From Microbulbifer donghaiensis (GTDB taxonomy: Bacteria > Pseudomonadota > Gammaproteobacteria > Pseudomonadales > Cellvibrionaceae), in contig NZ_FQVA01000009.1 in the NCBI RefSeq assembly GCF_900129095.1, positions 1 through 64,000 on the forward strand: a stretch of DNA of 64,000 nucleotides. The letters run 5' to 3'. The position numbers were made by a program, and so were the translations under genes. Positions 8,485 to 17,630 of the stretch are shown piece by piece. The notes under the pieces were generated by a model, which saw only the letters and a list, made by a program, of their open reading frames with translations, did no database searches and had not been told where the DNA came from. Each line of letters opens with the position of its first letter. The stretch's first letter is position 1.

Positions 8485-10415
8485 TCAGGGGCAGGGGCCC
8501 AGATACCAGCTGCTGTCTTCGCTATGCAGGGTGTTCAGGCCCCAGGTGGAGCCGGGCATGGACTCGCCGCTGCCATTGGCGAAATAGTCCGGAGCCAGCG
8601 GGTTGCCGGTACTGTACGCGCGCCCGGCGGTCTTGTGGTAGTAGTTGTAGGTGGACGCCTCGGTGCAGTTGCTGCTGCCGTTGTCACCACCACTGTCACC
8701 GCTGTCCCCACCGTTGCCTTCGCCGCTGGAGCAGGCTAGCTGCGGACCCACGCAGGAAGCGTCGTCGTCGCGCCACTGACACTGGCCGGCCGCAGCCGAA
8801 TACTCATCCAGGCGGAACGGGCTGGTGCTGTATTCCAGATAGCAGTTGGCATAGTTGGTGTAGTCCAGCCGGCCGGCAGCGATATGCGCATCGAGCGTGG
8901 CGGTTGCACCGGCGTCGACGGTAAACGATACGCTTGCGCTAGCGCTAAGGCCGGTCAAATCGCTGGCGGTAACCTGCGCACTGCCGGTGCCGCCGGGGAG
9001 ATTGCACTGTTCCGCGGTAAAGTCAGTGCCGGTGACCGCGGCAGTCACCGTCCCGTTGCTGTAAGACACTTCCACTGTATCCAGATCCAGGTTTTTGTCG
9101 ACGACGTTACCGCTGACAGTTACACACTGGCCAATGCTGGAAGCGGCGATGTTGCTGAGTTCCGGGGCCGTCTGCGGCGGCTCGGGTCCGACGCGCACCG
9201 TTTCCGCGTAGGCCTCTCCCGCAGCGCCGGCATCGTCGGTCGCGACGACGGTAACCACATAGAGGTCATCCGCCAGTGCGGCGCTGGTCAGGGAAAAAAA
9301 CCGTTGCTGTCGACACCTCCGCTTACGCTGCTGTCGCCGTTGCCGGTAAAGGTGGCCGTGACATCGACCACGCTGCCCTCGGTATCGGTGGCGGTGCCGC
9401 TGACCAGGATGCGGTCGCCGCTGGTGCTGATCTCGACATTGCTGACCACTGGGCCGCGATTGCGATCGACCCGCTTGTTGTGGTCGCGGAAGTGCTGGCC
9501 GAGGTAGCGGGCGTAATTGATCCCCGCGCTGCTGATGTAGCCACCGCTGGCACCTTCGCCGCCGGACCAGGAGTGGTCCACACCGTTCAACCACAGCATC
9601 GAGACGCGGCCGTCAGCCCACAGGGTTTCCTCGGCGGTGCGACTGCCATCGCTGATTGTGTTCGTGCCCGCCAGCTGGCCGACACCGTAGACGCCGGCCA
9701 TGCCGTTGGCATTCTGCTCGTTGTAACACTGGTTCACCGTGGTGTCGGCGTCACCGTGGGCAATGGACGCAATCTGCGTGGCGAAGTGGCTGCCGTAACT
9801 GCCGGCGTAGGCGTTACAGCGGCTGGCGACGTCGGCTGTCTCGCAGGGACCGAGTGCGCCATTGGAGCTGGTACCGATACTGGGGCCGGCACTGATGCCC
9901 ATGCCGGCGAAGACGTCAGGTGCAAGGCAGGCGGTGGTGTTGGCAAAGCTGGCGCCGGATGACAGGCCGGCAATATAGACCTGGTCGCTGTCGATACCGC
10001 GGCTGGTGTCAGCGGACATGGTATTGGCCAGGTTGATCAGGTTTTTGTAGTCCCCGGCTGTGCGCGACCTGGTGCCCTCCCAGTAGGACCAGCAGCTGTA
10101 GCCCGCCTTGTTCATGGCCTCGGGCACGGCCACCACCATGCCGAACTCCTCAGCCGCGTCTTCGAGATTGGCGGTGAGATAGTTGTCGATGGGCTGCACG
10201 CAGCCGTGCAGCACGATCAGCAGCGCCTTGCCGTCACCGATCGCGGAGCTGCTGTCAGGGGTATAGATATGGACGTTGTTGAAGCCGCCGAGGGCGACAT
10301 TTTTTTGCCAGCTGCCGGCATGTCCGGTTGCGGCCACGCAGAGCGCCACGGCGCCAAGCAGCAGGCAGCGCAGCGGTCCGCGCCTGGGTCTCAGGGTCAT
10401 CATCGCATTCACCAT
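8485..10415 (-). pseudogene. secreted PHB-depolymerase-family esterase with a one-base frameshift
   Basis: Read as one protein it has about 643 residues. A signal peptide (about 1-33) is followed by an alpha/beta-hydrolase domain with an HG oxyanion site (H70), lipase box GLSSG with nucleophile Ser152, Asp near 222-224 and His281 (DHSW). Immunoglobulin-like beta domains and a C-terminal module ending SSWYLGPCP follow. The first frame stops at 9288, directly after A7 at 9294-9300 (T7 on the coding strand). One extra T would join it to the frame that carries the remainder down to 8485. The family (PHB depolymerase/esterase) includes secreted polyester and feruloyl-type esterases. The break may be a true mutation, phase variation or a sequencing error in the homopolymer; the catalytic domain is intact either way. 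Confidence 0.8.
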
Positions 10416-10511
10416 TATTGTTATTGGATAGCGTTGCCCAGCCTAGAAGGGTGAGGCAGGGCTGGGAATGCGACTTTGGTTGTAGGACAGTTCGGTCGGG
10501 GAGTTCGGCGA

Positions 10512-11040
10512 TTAATTGGTCTTCAGGGTTTCGAACTGGTGCAGCATAGAGGGCTGCTGTGATTGCTCGTTAGTGAAGTTCGTACGGTCTGTATCGGAGG
10601 CTCCTTCCTTGCACTCGCCGCAAATCGTCATGTGGCCCCGGTCTATTACCCGTTCCAGCTCGGGGTAGCCGTCGCGGCAGTATTTCATGTCGGCCAGCTT
10701 GGCCTGCAGTCTGTCGAGCACTCTCTTTTCCATACGTGCGCGCATTTTGGCCTGCGGGCCTCAATGTCGCCACCAGTCGCCCGCGGGTTGAGGCGATTCT
10801 GACAGTGGCGTCAGAATTGAAGGGTAGGCAGTCCGCATCTATGCCGTCGGACAATATGACGCCGTTTTCAGGTATATGTGATTCCAGCCTGAGGCAGGTA
10901 TTAGGGGTGACTTCTCCAAAGGCCAGCCGTACGCCAGTAAACTGGCTAGGGAGGGACTCGCGGACGGAATACGGCAGGCGCTGCTTGTCCCAGGCGAAGC
11001 CTCCCTGCACTGGATGCACCTTCTGTATTGACATTGCCAT
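10512..11040 (-). pseudogene. unknown gene, probably frameshifted
   Basis: Two minus-strand frames overlap here. Reading from 11040, the first gives SIQKVHPVQGGFAWDKQ... to about RIASTRGRLVATLRPAG. The second, from 10745, gives MRARMEKRVLDRLQAKL, YCRDGYPELERVI and a CGEC pair, ending at 10512. Each looks protein-like only in its own half, and they meet near 10750-10770. One gene broken by a frameshift is the simplest reading. No family is recognised. No ribosome site is clear, and no neighbour hints at function. Confidence 0.35.
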
Positions 11041-11111
11041 GGCGTTGGCGAGGGCTGACTGAAGCCAGTCGGTTGAGGCCAGCCCGTGGACATAATGATC
11101 CCCGAAGAGGA

Positions 11112-11842
11112 CTACTCCTCACTGGCGCTATACCAGTTGAGCCGGTATTTGGCGGAGATATGACTCTTGAGGTCGATAAACAGGTCGTTAACTTCGACAA
11201 TGAATCTCTCGACACCCCGGAAGCCAACGGCATATCGGGGCCTCAGATGACTCGGACACTGAATGCCATAGCTGCGTTCCGCGGCTAATCGAATTCGATC
11301 AGGGCAGAGCAGGGGCCAGTGTCAGTGTTCACCGGTAAGGCGCACGATCAGCGGGCTTATGAGAATGGCGTTTTGCTATAGCTGATTCAGCCGGTCAAGC
11401 CAAGCGGAGAATGGATGCCTCCAGAGCTTTAGTTGGGGATTCAGTGGGGGGGTTGAACGAGCACAGGTATAGAGGCTTTGCACATGCTTGAGAGCTGATC
11501 GGCATTTGGCGGCAGGACTAAAACGAGCAGCGGCCAGATTCTTCGCTGGATTACCAGATCCCGGCGGAGTTTGTCGAGCAATCCAGAACGCACAAAAGAG
11601 AATCGACCACCACCACCGACATTACTAAGTTGCGGTTGAATTAAAAGTTTGGGGGGGGGGAGGTCAATTTAACTGGGAAATGCGGTAACTGTTGTGATGT
11701 CGGAGTGATTTCACGCCAAGACCTCATACATGACCCCAAAGAGGTTGTCGAAGTTGAATGTAACCGGTTACACTGGCTGCATCAACTGTTGATTCAAGAG
11801 TGGTTGAAACAACAATCCCAGTAGGACCGAGGTGGGCGGGGC
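11112..11842. other. no supported gene; decayed coding trace and leader of the sugar island
   Basis: A minus-strand frame without a start codon (about 11327-11112), including RGVERFIVEVNDLFIDL, may be a gene fragment. From about 11330 to 11758 nothing coding is seen. A run of ten G residues lies at 11651-11660. The LacI-type operator at 11759-11772 and the leader of the 11843 gene follow. Confidence 0.4.
11759..11772. promoter_or_regulatory. LacI-family operator 1
   Basis: TGTAACCGGTTACA is a perfect 14-bp palindrome with the central CG typical of LacI-family operators. It lies 70 bases before the first gene of the island, and identical copies occur at 18586 and 30314. Confidence 0.85.
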
Positions 11843-13024
11843 ATGAGCAAAAGAGTGCGAATGGGCATGGTCGGCGGCGGAGAGGGAGCCTTTATCGGCG
11901 CCATCCACCGTATGGCCGCGGCCCTGGACGGCGAAATAGAGTTGGTCGCCGGCTGCTTTAGCAGCGATCCAGCGCGCGGCCGGGCGACCGCGGCGCGCCT
12001 GGGGCTGCCGGCGGATCGCGCCTATGCCAGCTACCGCGACCTGGTACTCGGCGAGGCCGCGCGACCCGCGGGGGAGCGCATGGAATTCGTCTCTGTGGTC
12101 ACTCCCAACGATCTGCACCTGCCGGCAGCCACCGAGGCCCTGCGCGGCGGTTTCCACGTGCTTTCCGACAAGCCGGCGGCGCGCTCCCTCGAGGAGACCA
12201 TTTCTCTCAGGGCGGTCGTTCATGAGACGGGCCTGGTATACGGCCTCACCCACACCTACGCCGCCTACCCGATGGTGCGGCAGGCGCGGGAAATGGTCTG
12301 CGGCGGCGAGCTGGGCGCGGTGCGCCGGGTGACTGTCGCCTATCCCCAGGGCTGGCTGGCGTCCGCCGATGATGCCGGCGGTAAGCAGGCGTCCTGGCGT
12401 ACAGATCCCGCGCGATCCGGCGAGAGCGGCTGCTTCGCCGACATAGGCACCCACGCGCACAACCTGGTGGAGTTTGTGACAGGCTCGAGGATAACCGAGG
12501 TCTGCGCTGACCTGCGCTCGGTGGTGGACGGCCGGCTGCTGGACGACGACGGCGCGGCCCTGTTCAGGCTGGAGAACTCCGCCCGCGGCACCCTGACCGC
12601 GAGCCAGGTCTGCGCCGGCGAGGGCAACAATCTGAGTATCAGCGTCTATGGCGAAAAGGGGGCGCTTTCCTGGCAACAGGAGGACCCCAACCGGCTGCAG
12701 CTGCGGCGCAGGGGCGGGCCGCTGGAGACCTATGTGGCCGGCGCCGACTGCGCATACCTGGCCCCGGAAGCGCGGGCCCTCTGCCGCACGCCGCAGGGCC
12801 ATCCGGAAGGCTATATAGAGGCCTTTGCCAATATTTACCGCGACTTTGCCGACAGGGTGCGGCGGGCTCGCACAGGCGAGCCGGCCGATGCCAGCGGTGC
12901 ATCCGGCGGCATAGAGGCCGGAGTGCGGGGTATGGCATTTGTGCGCGGCGCCCTGGAGAGCAGCCGCAACCATTCCTCCTGGGTTTCCCTGCGTCCCCTG
13001 TGGGAAGAGCCGGCGACCGATTAA
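11843..13024 (+). CDS. Gfo/Idh/MocA-family sugar dehydrogenase (cytoplasmic)
   Basis: This is an NAD(P)-dependent oxidoreductase of the glucose-fructose oxidoreductase/inositol dehydrogenase family, 393 residues, without a signal peptide. The nucleotide-binding loop GMVGGGEGAFIG is at about residues 8-19, the catalytic lysine motif DKPA at about 112-115 and GTHAHNL at about 200-206. It is the first gene behind operator 1 and probably leads an operon with the isomerase, MFS, regulator, DUF1080 and tatA genes. In sugar clusters such enzymes oxidise or reduce C3 of hexoses or cyclitols. The substrate here is not known; acting on 3-keto sugars in the cytoplasm is an inference from the neighbours. 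Confidence 0.9.
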   Translation: MSKRVRMGMVGGGEGAFIGAIHRMAAALDGEIELVAGCFSSDPARGRATAARLGLPADRAYASYRDLVLGEAARPAGERMEFVSVVTPNDLHLPAATEALRGGFHVLSDKPAARSLEETISLRAVVHETGLVYGLTHTYAAYPMVRQAREMVCGGELGAVRRVTVAYPQGWLASADDAGGKQASWRTDPARSGESGCFADIGTHAHNLVEFVTGSRITEVCADLRSVVDGRLLDDDGAALFRLENSARGTLTASQVCAGEGNNLSISVYGEKGALSWQQEDPNRLQLRRRGGPLETYVAGADCAYLAPEARALCRTPQGHPEGYIEAFANIYRDFADRVRRARTGEPADASGASGGIEAGVRGMAFVRGALESSRNHSSWVSLRPLWEEPATD

Positions 13025-13061
13025 ATAGATAGTTAAAAAGATTTAGGCAAACCCTGAATAT

Positions 13062-13136
13062 CGTCATTCCGGCGCAAGCCGGAATCTAGAACCCTCCGGG
13101 CTACTGGGCTCCGGCTTTCGCCGGAGCGACGAAATA
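13062..13136. repeat. REP-like palindromic repeat
   Basis: Two hairpins, ATTCCGGC...GCCGGAAT and CTCCGGC...GCCGGAG, sit between the first two island genes. Such ATTCCGGC-type palindromes are dispersed intergenic repeats in many gammaproteobacteria. They may act as an mRNA processing or attenuation point within the operon. Confidence 0.6.
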
Positions 13137-13178
13137 GACTTGTTCAGCGTTTCATTCGCAGCTTTAAGGCCAATAATA

Positions 13179-14240
13179 ATGATGTCATCGAAAATCCAGG
13201 GCCCCGCAATCTTCCTTGCCCAATTTCTGCCACCGGCCGGCGAGCAGGTCTCCCTGCAGTCGATGGTCGAGTGGGCCGCGGGGCTGGGCTACCGCGGGGT
13301 GCAGATTCCCACCTGGGACAAGCGTATTTTCGACCTGGAATTGGCCAGCAGCAGCCGGGCCTATTGCGATGACATACTGGGCATCTGCGATGCGGCCGGC
13401 GTGGCGATCACTGAGCTGTCCACGCATCTGCAGGGCCAGCTGGTAGCGGCGCACCCGGCCTACGCGGACATGCTCGACATCTTTGCACCCGATGCGGTGC
13501 GCGGGGACCTGGGAACGAGGTCCCAGTGGGCGCGCGATCAGCTGCTGAAGGCGGCCGAGGCCAGCGCCAACTTGAAACTGAAATCCCACGCCACCTTCTC
13601 CGGTGCCCTGCTGTGGCATACCTTCTACCCCTGGCCGCAGCGGCCGGCGATGCTGGTGGAGGACGGCTTCCGCGAACTGGCCAGCCTGTGGCTGCCGATC
13701 CTGGATGCCTTCGACGGCGCCGGCGTCGATCTCTGTTACGAGCTGCACCCGGGCGAGGACCTGCACGACGGCCTGACCTTCGAAAGGTTTCTCGATGCGG
13801 TCGGCGGCCACCCCCGCGCCAATATCCTCTACGACCCCAGCCATTTCCTGCTGCAGCAGCTGGATTACCTGCAGTTTATCGATATCTACCACGAGCGGAT
13901 CCGGGCTTTCCACGTCAAGGATGCGGAGTTCCGCCCCAGCGGCCGCGCCGGTGTCTACGGCGGCTATGCGCCCTGGATAGAGCGCCCGGGCCGCTTCCGC
14001 TCACTCGGTGACGGCCAGGTGGATTTTCGCGCTATCTTCAGCAAACTGACCCAGTACGGTTTCGACGGCTGGGCGGTGCTGGAGTGGGAGTGCTGCATCA
14101 AGGACCAGCAGCAGGGCGCGCGGGAGGGGGTCGCCTTTATCAATGACCACCTGATCACCGCGGCAGAGAAGGCCTTTGACGATTTTGCCGGGGCCGAGCC
14201 GGACAGGGCCAGGAACCGCAGGATACTGGGCCTGGACTGA
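13179..14240 (+). CDS. sugar phosphate isomerase/epimerase-type TIM barrel protein (cytoplasmic)
   Basis: This 353-residue protein of the xylose-isomerase-like (AP endonuclease 2) TIM-barrel superfamily has no signal peptide. Metal-ligand segments are visible: YELHPGED (Glu and His), YDPSHF (Asp and His), FHVKDAEF and VLEWEC near the C-terminus. Family members epimerise or isomerise sugars or keto sugars, and some act on 3-keto glycosides. The ATG at 13179 follows AAGG at 13166-13169; an in-frame TTG at 13140 is less likely. It pairs with the upstream dehydrogenase, a frequent pairing in oxidative sugar pathways. Confidence 0.88.
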   Translation: MMSSKIQGPAIFLAQFLPPAGEQVSLQSMVEWAAGLGYRGVQIPTWDKRIFDLELASSSRAYCDDILGICDAAGVAITELSTHLQGQLVAAHPAYADMLDIFAPDAVRGDLGTRSQWARDQLLKAAEASANLKLKSHATFSGALLWHTFYPWPQRPAMLVEDGFRELASLWLPILDAFDGAGVDLCYELHPGEDLHDGLTFERFLDAVGGHPRANILYDPSHFLLQQLDYLQFIDIYHERIRAFHVKDAEFRPSGRAGVYGGYAPWIERPGRFRSLGDGQVDFRAIFSKLTQYGFDGWAVLEWECCIKDQQQGAREGVAFINDHLITAAEKAFDDFAGAEPDRARNRRILGLD

Positions 14241-14294
14241 AGGCGCGGGATCACCAGCAGAAAATAAATAATAACGATAACGGAGAGAGAGCAG

Positions 14295-15617
14295 ATGAAA
14301 GCACCCGCAGATGCGTCCCGCTACAGCAGGGTATTCCTGGTGGGCAACCTGTCGATATTTATGATCGGCCTGGGCTTTGCGGTCCGCGCCTCTATCGCTG
14401 GCGACCTGCAGGCGGATATCTACGACCAGATAGACCTGGCCAACTCCACCGCCATGCTCGGAGAGGCGCTGGGCTTCACCTTTACCGGCTTCGCCTTCAC
14501 GCTGCTGTTCGGCAGCGCGCTGGTTGACCTGGTCGGTATCAAGCGCATGCTGCTGCTCTCCGCCTGCGGCTACCTGCTCGGCAGCCTGATGATCATCGCC
14601 GCCTCGATGGTGCCGGCGGGCCCCGGTGTCGAAACCCTAGTGCTGGTGGGCCTGTTGCTGACCGGACTCGGCTGGGGCGCGGTTGAGGCGGCCAGCAACC
14701 CGATGGTCGCCGCGGTGGACCCGGAGAACAAGACCCAGCGATTGAATGTACTGCACGCCTGGTGGCCGGGCGGCATAGTGGTGGGCGGCCTGCTGGGGCT
14801 GGCAATCTCCGCCGCCGGCGCCCCCTGGCAGCTGAACCTGCTGGTGCTGGCCCTGCCGGCCGTGGCGATGGCCTGGCTGGTGGCGACGGCGGAATTTCCG
14901 GTGACCGAAAGGGTGGCCTCCGGCATCGGCTATGGCGATATGTTCCGCGAACTGCTGAAACAGCCGCTGTTCGTCCTGCTGTGGATCTGCATGTGGATGA
15001 CCGCCGCCGCCGAACTGGCGCCGGGGCAGTGGGTCGACCTGACCCTGTCGCGGGTGGTGGGTATGAAGGGAATAGTGATTCTTATCTATGTCAGTATGCT
15101 GATGTTCGTCATGCGCCACTTCGCCGGCGCCCTGGCGAAGAAACTGTCGCCCATCGGCCTGCTGTGGCTTTCCAGCCTGCTGGCCGCGGTTGGCCTCTAC
15201 GCCCTGAGCCTGGCACGCTCGCCGGTGACGGCGCTGCTGGCCGCCACCGTCTGGGGTATAGGTGTCTGCTACATGTGGCCGACGATGCTGGCCACGGTCT
15301 CCGAGCGCTTCGTGCGCGGCGGGGCCCTGTTCCTGGGGCTGCTGGGATTCGGCGGCGGCATGGCCATCCAGTTCGTACTGCCGAAGCTGGGTGCCATCTT
15401 CGATGAGGCGAAACTGGAGGCCGCCGGCGGGCTGGAGGCCTTCGAGCGGCTCTCCGGTGCCGAGCTGGACGCGGTGCTGATGGCGGCATCGGTGGAATCC
15501 TTCCAGTCCCTGGCCCTGGTGCCACTGGCACTGTTGCCGGTGTTCGGTGGCATCTGGCTGCTGGACCGGCGTCGCCGTTCAGCTGCAACGCCTGAAGCCG
15601 GCCTGGCCCGGGGATAA
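14295..15617 (+). CDS. MFS sugar transporter
   Basis: This 440-residue major facilitator protein has about 12 membrane helices. Its start has a GGAGAGAGAG ribosome site. Sequence such as GLGWGAVEAASNPMVAAV resembles the FucP/glucose-galactose branch, but the match is loose and the substrate cannot be read from sequence. It probably carries the sugar or keto sugar made in the periplasm by the other island enzymes across the inner membrane. It lies between the cytoplasmic dehydrogenase-isomerase pair and the regulator gene on the same transcript. Confidence 0.88.
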   Translation: MKAPADASRYSRVFLVGNLSIFMIGLGFAVRASIAGDLQADIYDQIDLANSTAMLGEALGFTFTGFAFTLLFGSALVDLVGIKRMLLLSACGYLLGSLMIIAASMVPAGPGVETLVLVGLLLTGLGWGAVEAASNPMVAAVDPENKTQRLNVLHAWWPGGIVVGGLLGLAISAAGAPWQLNLLVLALPAVAMAWLVATAEFPVTERVASGIGYGDMFRELLKQPLFVLLWICMWMTAAAELAPGQWVDLTLSRVVGMKGIVILIYVSMLMFVMRHFAGALAKKLSPIGLLWLSSLLAAVGLYALSLARSPVTALLAATVWGIGVCYMWPTMLATVSERFVRGGALFLGLLGFGGGMAIQFVLPKLGAIFDEAKLEAAGGLEAFERLSGAELDAVLMAASVESFQSLALVPLALLPVFGGIWLLDRRRRSAATPEAGLARG

Positions 15618-15662
15618 TCGGGGCGACCAAAAAATGTCGCCGACAACAGAGTAAAGGTGCAA

Positions 15663-16670
15663 ATGTCCAACATTCGCGAAGTCGCCCGCCTATCGGGTGT
15701 ATCCGTCGCCACAGTGTCCCGGACCCTGAAGGATCCGCGGCTGGTGTCGCCGCAGACCAGGGAGCGGGTACTCAAGGCGGTGGAGGAGACCGGTTACCGG
15801 CCCAACCTGCTGGCGAGAAATTTCAGCTCGGGAAAATCCTATGCGGTCGTGGTGCTGGTACCCAATGTCGCCAACCCTTTTTTTTCCAAGGTGATCAGGG
15901 GAATAGAGCAGGCCGCGCAGGACCAGGGCTACTCGGTGCTGTTGGGGGACACCCAGGGCAAGCCGGAGCGGGAGCACTTCTACGCCGGCATGGCGCTGAC
16001 CAGCCAGGCGGACGGCCTGATCCAGCTGGACTGCCGCTATCCTTTCGCGGGGAAGGACGCCGCCCTGGCCGCGTCGGTACCCATGGTCAATGCATGTGAA
16101 CGCATCGCCGACGACGCCAGCTACCCGGTGGTGGAACTGGACAACCGCAGTGCCGCCAGGGCCGTCGCCCGGCACCTGGTGGCCCTGGGGCACCGCCGCA
16201 TGGGCGTTATTACCGGGCCGGCGGCCAGCCCGATTGTGCGCGATCGCCTGGCGGGCTTCTGCGAGGTGTTGCGGGAGTCGAACCTGGAGCTCGATGAGGC
16301 GCTGCTGGTGAATGGTGAATTCACCTTGTCCTCCGGCGCCCGCGGCGCAGAGACGTTGCTGTCGGCGAAGAGGCCCCCCAGCGCCATCTTCTGTATGAAC
16401 GACGAGATGGCCATTGGTGCCATTCACCAGATCAAGAAAAAAGGCCTGAGTGTGCCGGAGGATATTTCCGTGGTGGGCTTCGACAATATCGAGTTTGCCT
16501 CCTTTACGGATCCGCCGCTGACCACCATCGACCAGCCGGCGGAAGAGCTGGGACGCCGCGCCATGGAGACGCTGCTGCAGATTATTGCCGGCAGTCAGCC
16601 GCAGGAGAAACGCACCAAGCTCTCGTACGAGCTGGTGGTTCGCGAGAGCAGCGGCCAGTGCCGCGACTGA
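15663..16670 (+). CDS. LacI-family transcriptional regulator of the sugar island
   Basis: The N-terminal helix-turn-helix (NIREVARLSGVSVATVSR, about residues 3-20, with the hinge helix near 50-57) is followed by a periplasmic-binding-protein-like effector domain (VPNVANPFFSKV, VVGFDNIEFASF). The product has 335 residues. The ATG at 15663 has AAAGG in front; GTG at 15657 is in frame but poorer. It is the only regulator in the island. The three TGTAACCGGTTACA palindromes, which have the size and central CG of LacI-family operators, are its likely sites, so it would control the operons starting at 11843, 18665 and 30250 and, through operator 1, its own gene. The effector is unknown. Confidence 0.93.
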   Translation: MSNIREVARLSGVSVATVSRTLKDPRLVSPQTRERVLKAVEETGYRPNLLARNFSSGKSYAVVVLVPNVANPFFSKVIRGIEQAAQDQGYSVLLGDTQGKPEREHFYAGMALTSQADGLIQLDCRYPFAGKDAALAASVPMVNACERIADDASYPVVELDNRSAARAVARHLVALGHRRMGVITGPAASPIVRDRLAGFCEVLRESNLELDEALLVNGEFTLSSGARGAETLLSAKRPPSAIFCMNDEMAIGAIHQIKKKGLSVPEDISVVGFDNIEFASFTDPPLTTIDQPAEELGRRAMETLLQIIAGSQPQEKRTKLSYELVVRESSGQCRD

Positions 16671-16713
16671 ATACATTTACTGAGTAAAGCGTCGGGAAAG
16701 CGGGAGAAGAATA

Positions 16714-17418
16714 ATGCAGGCAACTAAAAGAAAAGCGAAGTTCGGAAAGCTGGCGGCAGTCGGCCTGGCGCTGCTCAGTGGCGTCTCCGCCTGTGAGCGG
16801 GCTGCGCAGGCAGACGCTGCGGAGCAGTGGCGCCCGCTGTTTGACGGCGAGACACTCAACGGCTGGACCGGCGTCAACGGCTCGCGGATCGGCGACGCCT
16901 GGCAGGTGGTCGACGGCAATCTGGTACTCACCGCCGGCGGCGCCGGCGACCTGGTGAGCGCGGAAAAATTTGCGGATTTCGAGTTGCAGCTGGAATGGAA
17001 AATCTCTGAGCGGGGCAACAGCGGCATCATCTATCGCGTGGCCGACGAAGACGCCCCGGTGTGGATGAGCGGTATGGAATACCAGGTGCTCGACAACGCC
17101 GCCTACCCGGAACTGGAAAAACCCAGCCACAGCGCCGGAGCCCTGTTCGACCTCTATGCGCCAAGCGAAGAAGCTGTGCGGCCCACGGGAGAGTTCAACA
17201 GCACCAAGATCCGGGTCGAGGACGGCCGCGTGGAGCACTGGTTGAACGGTCGCATGATCGTCAGCTACCAACTCTGGTCCGAAGACTGGCGGGCGCGCCT
17301 CGCCGACAGCAAGTTTTCCGATTACCAGCAGTTCGCGCGCACCGAGCGCGGCCATATAGCCCTGCAGGATCACGGCGATAAAGTCTGGTACCGCAATATC
17401 AAAATCCGGGAGCTGTGA
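16714..17418 (+). CDS. DUF1080 (3-keto-disaccharide hydrolase-like) lipoprotein
   Basis: The 234-residue product starts with a lipoprotein-type signal (LLSGVSAC, Cys at about 27), so it is probably anchored in an envelope membrane. The rest is a concanavalin-like DUF1080 domain with the family hallmarks WRPLFDGETLNGWTG, NSGIIYRV and EYQVLDN, and ends WYRNIKIREL. DUF1080 proteins are now linked to hydrolysis or lyase reactions on 3-keto glycosides. TatA follows with the stop and start overlapping (TGATG), so translation is coupled. A second DUF1080 gene is at 29495. Confidence 0.88.
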   Translation: MQATKRKAKFGKLAAVGLALLSGVSACERAAQADAAEQWRPLFDGETLNGWTGVNGSRIGDAWQVVDGNLVLTAGGAGDLVSAEKFADFELQLEWKISERGNSGIIYRVADEDAPVWMSGMEYQVLDNAAYPELEKPSHSAGALFDLYAPSEEAVRPTGEFNSTKIRVEDGRVEHWLNGRMIVSYQLWSEDWRARLADSKFSDYQQFARTERGHIALQDHGDKVWYRNIKIREL

Positions 17419-17630
17419 TGGGCATTTCCGGAATCAGTTTCTGGCAGCTGCTGATAGTGCTGCTGATCGCACTGACGCTGTTCGGGAGCGGCAGGATACG
17501 CAGCCTCGGAGAGGATATCGGTGGAGCCATCGGCGGTTTCCGCAAATCGCTGGCCGGTGGCGAGGGTGCGCCGAGCGGCGAAGATCGCTCGCTTGAAAAA
17601 GGGGAATTCGGAAGAGGGGAGAGCGTATGA
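17418..17630 (+). CDS. tatA: TatA/E-like twin-arginine translocase component
   Basis: This 70-residue protein has one N-terminal membrane helix (about residues 6-23, FWQLLIVLLIALTLFG), the FG hinge, and the amphipathic helix RIRSLGEDIGGAIGGFRKSL (about 26-45), followed by an acidic tail. This is the TatA/TatE plan. The start overlaps the DUF1080 stop and its own end overlaps the start of the next gene (ATGA), so it is embedded in the operon. tatB and tatC are not nearby. The island encodes at least three Tat-type signal peptides, so a dedicated pore subunit makes sense. Confidence 0.85.
   Translation: MGISGISFWQLLIVLLIALTLFGSGRIRSLGEDIGGAIGGFRKSLAGGEGAPSGEDRSLEKGEFGRGESV

Noticed and set aside
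11028-11288. 86-codon plus-strand frame
   Set aside because: It has no ribosome site and no domain, and it competes with an equally weak minus-strand trace; neither is supported as a gene.
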